64,000 nt of DNA, taken from positions 1 through 64,000 of the forward strand of contig JAJZAH010000003.1 in assembly GCA_021799535.1 (NCBI GenBank). The letters run 5' to 3'. Origin of the DNA: Nanobdellota archaeon. GTDB taxonomy: Archaea > Nanobdellota > Nanobdellia > Pacearchaeales > GW2011-AR1. The position numbers and the translations under genes are program-made. Positions within the stretch are counted from its first letter, which is position 1; every line of letters starts with the position of its first letter. The notes under the pieces were generated by a model. That model was not told where the DNA came from. It saw only the letters and a program-made list of their open reading frames with translations, and did no database searches. Positions 59,103 through 64,000 of this stretch are shown here, one piece after another.

Positions 59103-59119
59103 ACCTTTCATAGAAGGGT
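59103..59119. promoter_or_regulatory. Operator copy ACCTTTCATAGAAGGGT at HTH_10-B start
   Basis: Adjacent to the ATG and downstream of TATA-like CTTAAATAAA (minus strand). Confidence 0.75.
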
Positions 59120-59162
59120 TCTTTATTTAAGGGTTTCTATACCCATCTCCCGCAACATTTTT

Positions 59163-59183
59163 ATATGAACCACATTTCATATG
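59163..59183. promoter_or_regulatory. Operator copy ATATGAACC-ACATTT-CATATG
   Basis: Upstream of sufB; overlaps TTTTTATATG TATA-like element. Confidence 0.85.
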
Positions 59184-59202
59184 TTCAAGGAGAACATACA
59201 AC

Positions 59203-60591
59203 ATGGCAGACAGAATACAACAGGCATATACGATGAGAAACCCGGAGAACCTAAAGTTCAAGAGTCCGGAAGGGTTGACTGAAGAGCTTGTCCGGCGAAT
59301 ATCAAAAGATAAAAATGAACCAGAATGGATGCTCCAGAGAAGACTGAAATCTCTTGAAATATTTAATTCAAAACCAATTCCAGCATGGGGACCAAGCCTG
59401 AAAGATCTCAATCTTGACAAAATACATTATTATCTGCGACCTAACGCGAAGAACTCAAAATCATGGAAAGAAGTCCCAAAAGATATCTATGGAACTTTTG
59501 AAAAGTTGGGAATTCCTGAGGCTGAAAGGAAAGCTTTGGGGGGAGTTGGCGCTCAATATGAAAGCGAAACAATCTATCACAATCTCAAAAAGGATCTTGA
59601 GAAAAAGGGAGTAGTCTTCACTGATTGTGATACGGGTCTCAAAGAGTACGAAGAACTCTTTAAAAGATATTTCATGACTACCTGCGTATCTCCCAACCTC
59701 CATAAATTCGCGGCCCTTCATGCCGCTGTATGGAGCGGTGGAACTTTCATTTATGTTCCGAAAAACGTGAAAGTCGAGATCCCCCTTCAGGCATATTTCA
59801 GGATGAACGCGCAAAAAGGTGGGCAATTCGAGCATACTCTTATAATTGCGGATGAAGGTTCAGAGATACATTACATAGAAGGGTGCAGCGCTCCGCAGTA
59901 TCAGGAAAGCTCACTTCACGCAGGATGCGTAGAGATACACGTTTTAAAAAACGCCCGCGTTAGGTATTCATCTATTGAGAATTGGTCAAAAAATACTTAC
60001 AATCTTAACACTAAGAGAGCAGTAGTTGAAGAAAATGGAATAATAGAATGGGTGAATGGAAATTTAGGAAGTCACACAACAATGCTTTATCCCTGCAGTG
60101 TCTTAAAAGGAAAAAACGCGAAGTCCGATTATATAGGAATAGCTTACGCCGGACGCGGGCAATATCAGGACACAGGATGCAAAGTCTATCACTTGGAAAA
60201 GAACACTTCATCAACAGTATTATCAAAGGGTGTGAGCGTTGACGGCGGAGTAACTTCTTACAGAGGTCTCGTTCAAATAAATTCGGGAGCAGTAAACTCA
60301 AAATCAAGCGTGCGCTGCGATGGGCTCATGCTGGACAATAAGAGCAAAGCTATGACCTTGCCAGCAATGGATGTGCATGAAAGCCAAGTAGAGGTTTCGC
60401 ATGAAGCAGTTGTCGGAAAAATAGGTGAGGAGGATTTGTTCTATCTGATGAGCAGGGGCTTATCTGAAATGGAGGCAACAAAGTTGATTGTTTCAGGTTT
60501 CATAGAACCGGTCGTGAAAGAGCTTCCGCTTGAATACGCAGTCGAATTAAATAAGCTAATTGAACTCGAGATAGAAAACAGCATATGCTAA
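59203..60591 (+). CDS. sufB: Fe-S cluster assembly protein SufB
   Basis: GGTFIYVPKNVKVEIPLQAYFRMNAQKGGQFEHTLIIADEGSEIHYIEGCSAPQY; EASHEAxVGKI-like VSHEAVVGKIGEEDLFYLMSRGLSEMEATKLIVSGFIEPV. Confidence 0.96.
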   Translation: MADRIQQAYTMRNPENLKFKSPEGLTEELVRRISKDKNEPEWMLQRRLKSLEIFNSKPIPAWGPSLKDLNLDKIHYYLRPNAKNSKSWKEVPKDIYGTFEKLGIPEAERKALGGVGAQYESETIYHNLKKDLEKKGVVFTDCDTGLKEYEELFKRYFMTTCVSPNLHKFAALHAAVWSGGTFIYVPKNVKVEIPLQAYFRMNAQKGGQFEHTLIIADEGSEIHYIEGCSAPQYQESSLHAGCVEIHVLKNARVRYSSIENWSKNTYNLNTKRAVVEENGIIEWVNGNLGSHTTMLYPCSVLKGKNAKSDYIGIAYAGRGQYQDTGCKVYHLEKNTSSTVLSKGVSVDGGVTSYRGLVQINSGAVNSKSSVRCDGLMLDNKSKAMTLPAMDVHESQVEVSHEAVVGKIGEEDLFYLMSRGLSEMEATKLIVSGFIEPVVKELPLEYAVELNKLIELEIENSIC

Positions 60592-60592
60592 A

Positions 60593-60940
60593 ATGAGAAA
60601 AAACCAAGTTAATGGAATCTTAAACGATCTTATAAAACTAAATTCGTGGAACAGCCCAGCAAATAGCATGTGGATTCCAAAAAAATATGAAATTAACTTA
60701 ATAACAGGTAAGGTGAAGCCAATTATTGGGAACGATATATCTGAATATCTGGATTATAAATCGAAATGGTTTAAAGAGAGGATTAGGGAACTCGATGGTG
60801 ACCTCAAAGATTTTCAAAAAGCGGCCATTACTCTCTTTGGAGCACGTGAAAAGGCTGTATTAATCTACAAAGGGGAAGAATTCAAAAAAGATAAGTCTAT
60901 AATAAAAAAAGGAGCAAGTTACTTTGAAAAATACTCGTAA
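60593..60940 (+). CDS. Hypothetical protein inserted in suf operon
   Basis: ORF starts 1-2 nt after the sufB stop and ends next to the iscU-like start. Confidence 0.55.
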   Translation: MRKNQVNGILNDLIKLNSWNSPANSMWIPKKYEINLITGKVKPIIGNDISEYLDYKSKWFKERIRELDGDLKDFQKAAITLFGAREKAVLIYKGEEFKKDKSIIKKGASYFEKYS

Positions 60941-60941
60941 A

Positions 60942-61304
60942 ATGAAAACCGACTCAATATACAAAGAAGAGATAATGGAGATATATTCAGAGAAGCCGAA
61001 TTTTGGAAAGCTCGAGGGAAAAACCCATGAGGCGAAACTCAAGAATCCGGGATGCGAAGACGAATTCAAGATCGAACTCAAAGTTGAAGGTGGAAAGATA
61101 AAAGACGCAAAGTTCACGGGAAAAGGCTGTGTCATATCGACAGTCTCAACTGCGATACTCACAGAAAAGATAAAAGGAATGAGATTATCTGACGCTCAAA
61201 GGATGTCAAAAAAAGATATGGATAAATTTTTAGGAATGGAAGTCATACCCACGCGTATGAAGTGCGAACTACTGGGACTTGAGATATTAAAGAGAGTAAA
61301 ATGA
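60942..61304 (+). CDS. IscU/SufU/NifU-N-type Fe-S scaffold
   Basis: LKNPGCEDEFKIEL; FTGKGCVISTVSTAILTEKIKG; IPTRMKCELLGLEIL. Confidence 0.93.
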   Translation: MKTDSIYKEEIMEIYSEKPNFGKLEGKTHEAKLKNPGCEDEFKIELKVEGGKIKDAKFTGKGCVISTVSTAILTEKIKGMRLSDAQRMSKKDMDKFLGMEVIPTRMKCELLGLEILKRVK

Positions 61305-62044
61305 AATCAAAAAAAATACTTGAGATAAAAAACCTTCACGTGGAAGTTGAAGGAAAGGAGATACTTAAGGGCCTGAACCTTACGCTGGAGCGCGGGAAAA
61401 TAAATGCGCTTATGGGTCCGAATGGCTCCGGAAAATCCACGCTTGTAAACGCAATAATGGGTCACCCAAAATATATTGTGACAAAAGGACAGATTTTATT
61501 TGAAGGAGAAGACATAATAAATCTGTCTCCGGACAAGAGGGCAAAGAAGGGGATATTCTTATCATTTCAGTATCCGCGTGAAATCTCGGGAGTGGGCGTC
61601 TCGAAATTCTTAAAGACCATTTCAAAAAAACTCAATCCCGAATTTTCGCTTACTGATTTCAAAAAGAATCTGAAAGAAAACTCCGAGATTCTAGGGATAT
61701 CGAAAGAAATGAATGAAAGGTATCTAAATGCTGGATTTTCGGGTGGCGAGAAGAAAAAGAACGAAATCCTGCAGATGCTTATCATGAACCCTCAGCTAAT
61801 GATGCTTGATGAAACAGACTCAGGCCTTGATGTCGATTCATTAAAAACCGTAGCTAAAGGGGTAAATGCCGCAATGGGAAAAGATAAGTGTGTCTTTATC
61901 ATCACACATTACAAAAGAATACTTGAATACGTGAAGCCCGATAAAGTCCTCATAATGATAAATGGCAAGATTGTGTTATCCGGAAGCGGAAAGCTCGCTG
62001 ACGAATTAGAAAAAAAAGGTTATGAATGGATAGAGGAAGATTGA
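61301..62044 (+). CDS. sufC: Fe-S cluster assembly ATPase SufC
   Basis: ALMGPNGSGKSTLVNAIMGHPKY; SGGEKKKNEILQMLIMNPQLMMLDETDSGLDVDSLK. Confidence 0.97.
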   Translation: MKSKKILEIKNLHVEVEGKEILKGLNLTLERGKINALMGPNGSGKSTLVNAIMGHPKYIVTKGQILFEGEDIINLSPDKRAKKGIFLSFQYPREISGVGVSKFLKTISKKLNPEFSLTDFKKNLKENSEILGISKEMNERYLNAGFSGGEKKKNEILQMLIMNPQLMMLDETDSGLDVDSLKTVAKGVNAAMGKDKCVFIITHYKRILEYVKPDKVLIMINGKIVLSGSGKLADELEKKGYEWIEED

Positions 62045-62075
62045 TTCTTGGAAAATTATTTAAAATACAAAGCAT

Positions 62076-62085
62076 ACATGTTCGC
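62076..62085. promoter_or_regulatory. ACATGTTCGC element overlapping HTH_10-C start (ACATG-TTCG-CATGT)
   Basis: Same 10-mer at 62756..62765. Confidence 0.5.
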
Positions 62086-62736
62086 ATGTGGGTTGCAAAA
62101 CTTAAATGCCGACATGATTGCCTCATAGGAAACAGATGCAAAAAATATGGCATAGAGGCAAGTGCATATGAACTTGGAAAAACTAAACAGGGGAATGTTC
62201 TTATCTCTAATTCCGTTCACCAACTTTTCGGAGAAGAAAAACAGATAAAGAAGTTCGTTGAAGACCTGAAAAAAGACAAAGATGTCATACATACAGAAAT
62301 GAAAGGAGATATGTTATTCTTAGTTGAAAAGAAGAAAGGAACCCCTGTCAAGGAATATTCAAGAAACATATTTTTCGCATCTCCGGTCACAGTCGACAAA
62401 AGAGGATATGAGTATTGGGAAATCGGGTCATTCGACAGGAATGAGTTAAATAAATTCATAAATAAGTTAAACAAGATTTGTTATGAACTTGATGTAATCT
62501 TTATCAAAGAGACACAAGCCCAGAATATATTCTTCCCGAAGATACTTCCAAATCTAACTGGTCTCCAAAAGAAGGCAATTGATTTGGCAATAAAGGAAGG
62601 ATATTATCATGTCCCAAAGAAGATTTCTTTAAGACAACTCGCAAAACACATGGGGATTGCTCTTTCGACTTATCAGAGGCATCTTCAAGTAGCCGAAGCA
62701 AAACTCATCCCAAATCTTTCTTTTGACCTGAGATAG
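62086..62736 (+). CDS. HTH_10 family regulator C
   Basis: MWVAKLKCRHDC start; LTGLQKKAIDLAIKEGYYHVPKKISLRQLAKHMGIALSTYQRHLQVAEAKLIP. Confidence 0.88.
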   Translation: MWVAKLKCRHDCLIGNRCKKYGIEASAYELGKTKQGNVLISNSVHQLFGEEKQIKKFVEDLKKDKDVIHTEMKGDMLFLVEKKKGTPVKEYSRNIFFASPVTVDKRGYEYWEIGSFDRNELNKFINKLNKICYELDVIFIKETQAQNIFFPKILPNLTGLQKKAIDLAIKEGYYHVPKKISLRQLAKHMGIALSTYQRHLQVAEAKLIPNLSFDLR

Positions 62737-62755
62737 TCCCCTTCTTTGGTGCGGG

Positions 62756-62765
62756 ACATGTTCGC
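62756..62765. promoter_or_regulatory. ACATGTTCGC element upstream of EgtD-like gene
   Basis: Exact repeat of 62076..62085. Confidence 0.5.
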
Positions 62766-62786
62766 TAGAAGGAATAAGTAGTTATT

Positions 62787-62801
62787 AAGTAGTCACTACT
62801 T
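62787..62801. promoter_or_regulatory. Perfect palindrome AAGTAGT-C-ACTACTT
   Basis: Immediately upstream of the ATG at 62803; extra AAGTAGT half-site at 62776. Confidence 0.6.
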
Positions 62802-62802
62802 C

Positions 62803-63720
62803 ATGACAAATAGACTTCCGAAAATTATAAGGATTGGGAAAGACCCCACAACCGCAGAACTGAAAAATTCATTGAGAAAAAATGAGATTCCATTAAAATT
62901 CTGCTATATGGGACAAGGGGCGAAATGCTGGAACAATCTGAGAGAAAGCAAAGAGTATAAATTAGGGGACAAATGGGTTTACATCCTAGAAAAGACGTTA
63001 CCTCAGGTTAGGAAGAGATTAAACGGAGAAGATTACAATTTGATTCATGTTGGTCCCGGGAACGGTATTGAGATCCCCTCATTTCTTGGAAGCATTGGAT
63101 TAAATGGTAAAGCGAGATACTGCGGAATTGATGTAAGCAGAGACATGCTTGAACTGGCAATAGAGTCCAACAGGGACACCTTAAATCAGAAGAATTCAGT
63201 TTGGTACCAGTCCGATGTTGAATCAAAAGGAAATCTTGAAAGGATAGCTAAGGGCATTAGAAGAAAGTACTCGGAGAGGAGTCTTATTCTATTAACAGAT
63301 GAAGGAACTCTCCTATCAAATAAGAGTATCTTCAAGGAACTCTACAGAGCCCTCGGTAAAGGGGATTATGCCTTAATCACGATTGAAGGGGACAACCCGG
63401 AAAAAAGAGGGGAAATTTTGCAAACTTATTCTCTTCCTCAAACATTAAAGATACTATCAGTAGGCCTTAGGAAGGCAGGATATGATTATAATCGTGGAAG
63501 CTTTTCCTTTTCTTTCAATGAAAGAAGATCACGAGTGGAAGTTTATTTCAATACCCATGTGGGGAATAAGCTTCTTTGCCTAGCCTCATATAAACCAAAA
63601 AAGGAGGAATTTTTCAATGAATTGAAATCCTTTGGATTTGATATCCCTTATTTCAAATTCCATGAGGAAGCCTGGGCTTTCTCAGTTCTCTTGGAGAAAA
63701 GAGACAAAAATGTTCAGTGA
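62803..63720 (+). CDS. EgtD-like (histidine-methyltransferase-type) SAM-dependent methyltransferase
   Basis: YNLIHVGPGNGIEIPSFLGSI; YCGIDVSRDMLELAIE; NERRSRVEVYF; C-terminal EEAWAFSVLLEKR. Confidence 0.65.
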   Translation: MTNRLPKIIRIGKDPTTAELKNSLRKNEIPLKFCYMGQGAKCWNNLRESKEYKLGDKWVYILEKTLPQVRKRLNGEDYNLIHVGPGNGIEIPSFLGSIGLNGKARYCGIDVSRDMLELAIESNRDTLNQKNSVWYQSDVESKGNLERIAKGIRRKYSERSLILLTDEGTLLSNKSIFKELYRALGKGDYALITIEGDNPEKRGEILQTYSLPQTLKILSVGLRKAGYDYNRGSFSFSFNERRSRVEVYFNTHVGNKLLCLASYKPKKEEFFNELKSFGFDIPYFKFHEEAWAFSVLLEKRDKNVQ

Positions 63721-64000
63721 ATTTTATCCATCTGCTGACAAGGAAGTTAGAAGTATCTTAAAAAATGTGAAATCTCCATCGGAAGAAAAAGTTAAAGACA
63801 TTCTTGAGAAAAGCAAAACTGAAAGTTTGGATTTACCTGAAATCGCTGAACTGTTGGAAACTAGGGGCGATCAAAGTTTTGAGATGATGAGGGATTTTAC
63901 ACTTGAAAATTTCAGAGGTCCAGAAGGCAATGAACTGAGGAATATCTCTCCAATTTACCTCTCAAGTCATTGCATCGATAAATGTGGTTACTGTCAATTC
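63710..64000 (+). CDS. Radical SAM protein, ThiH/HydG/BioB-like, truncated by window edge
   Basis: ISPIYLSSHCIDKCGYCQF contains the CxxxCxxC motif; frame open to base 64000. Confidence 0.8.
   Translation, partial: MFSEFYPSADKEVRSILKNVKSPSEEKVKDILEKSKTESLDLPEIAELLETRGDQSFEMMRDFTLENFRGPEGNELRNISPIYLSSHCIDKCGYCQF

Overview
The window is a gene-dense archaeal chromosome segment. Evidence: archaeal or eukaryote-like uS10, eS6, aIF2-gamma, aIF5B, TrmB, HTH_10 and tandem-Lrp regulators, and archaeal-type TPI, aldolase and cupin-PGI. The mix of compact operons, a bacterial-type GAPDH and many orphan small proteins suggests a DPANN-like lineage, but this is inference. No rRNA, CRISPR array, transposase or prophage was recognised. 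One tRNA-Ala(CGC) is clear. Main blocks: (i) 0-11 kb, glycolysis island (tpi, D-LDH, cupin pgi, fba, GH15, PfkB kinase, pgk, gapA); (ii) 11-32 kb, regulators, transport, serS, ppsA, cyclophilins, PC4/p15, MgtC; (iii) 32-50 kb, translation factors, a MacB-like ABC cassette, RecJ-like DHH protein, metalloprotease-like paralogues; (iv) 51-62 kb, a redox/Fe-S block (ArsR-like regulator, IscS, C39-like, DUF1858, peroxiredoxin, 2Fe-2S ferredoxin, SufB, IscU-like, SufC); (v) an EgtD-like methyltransferase plus a radical-SAM gene truncated at the window edge. The most interesting signals are: a shared operator ATATGAACC-N6-CATATG/CATGTT in four Fe-S/redox promoters, one of which is the ArsR gene's own; three HTH_10 regulator genes, each with a private sequence element at its own start codon and again in front of the next gene; a small protein with an RpoN (sigma-54) box-like C-terminus in an archaeal context; two apparent 1-nt frameshifts; and a truncated Dph2.
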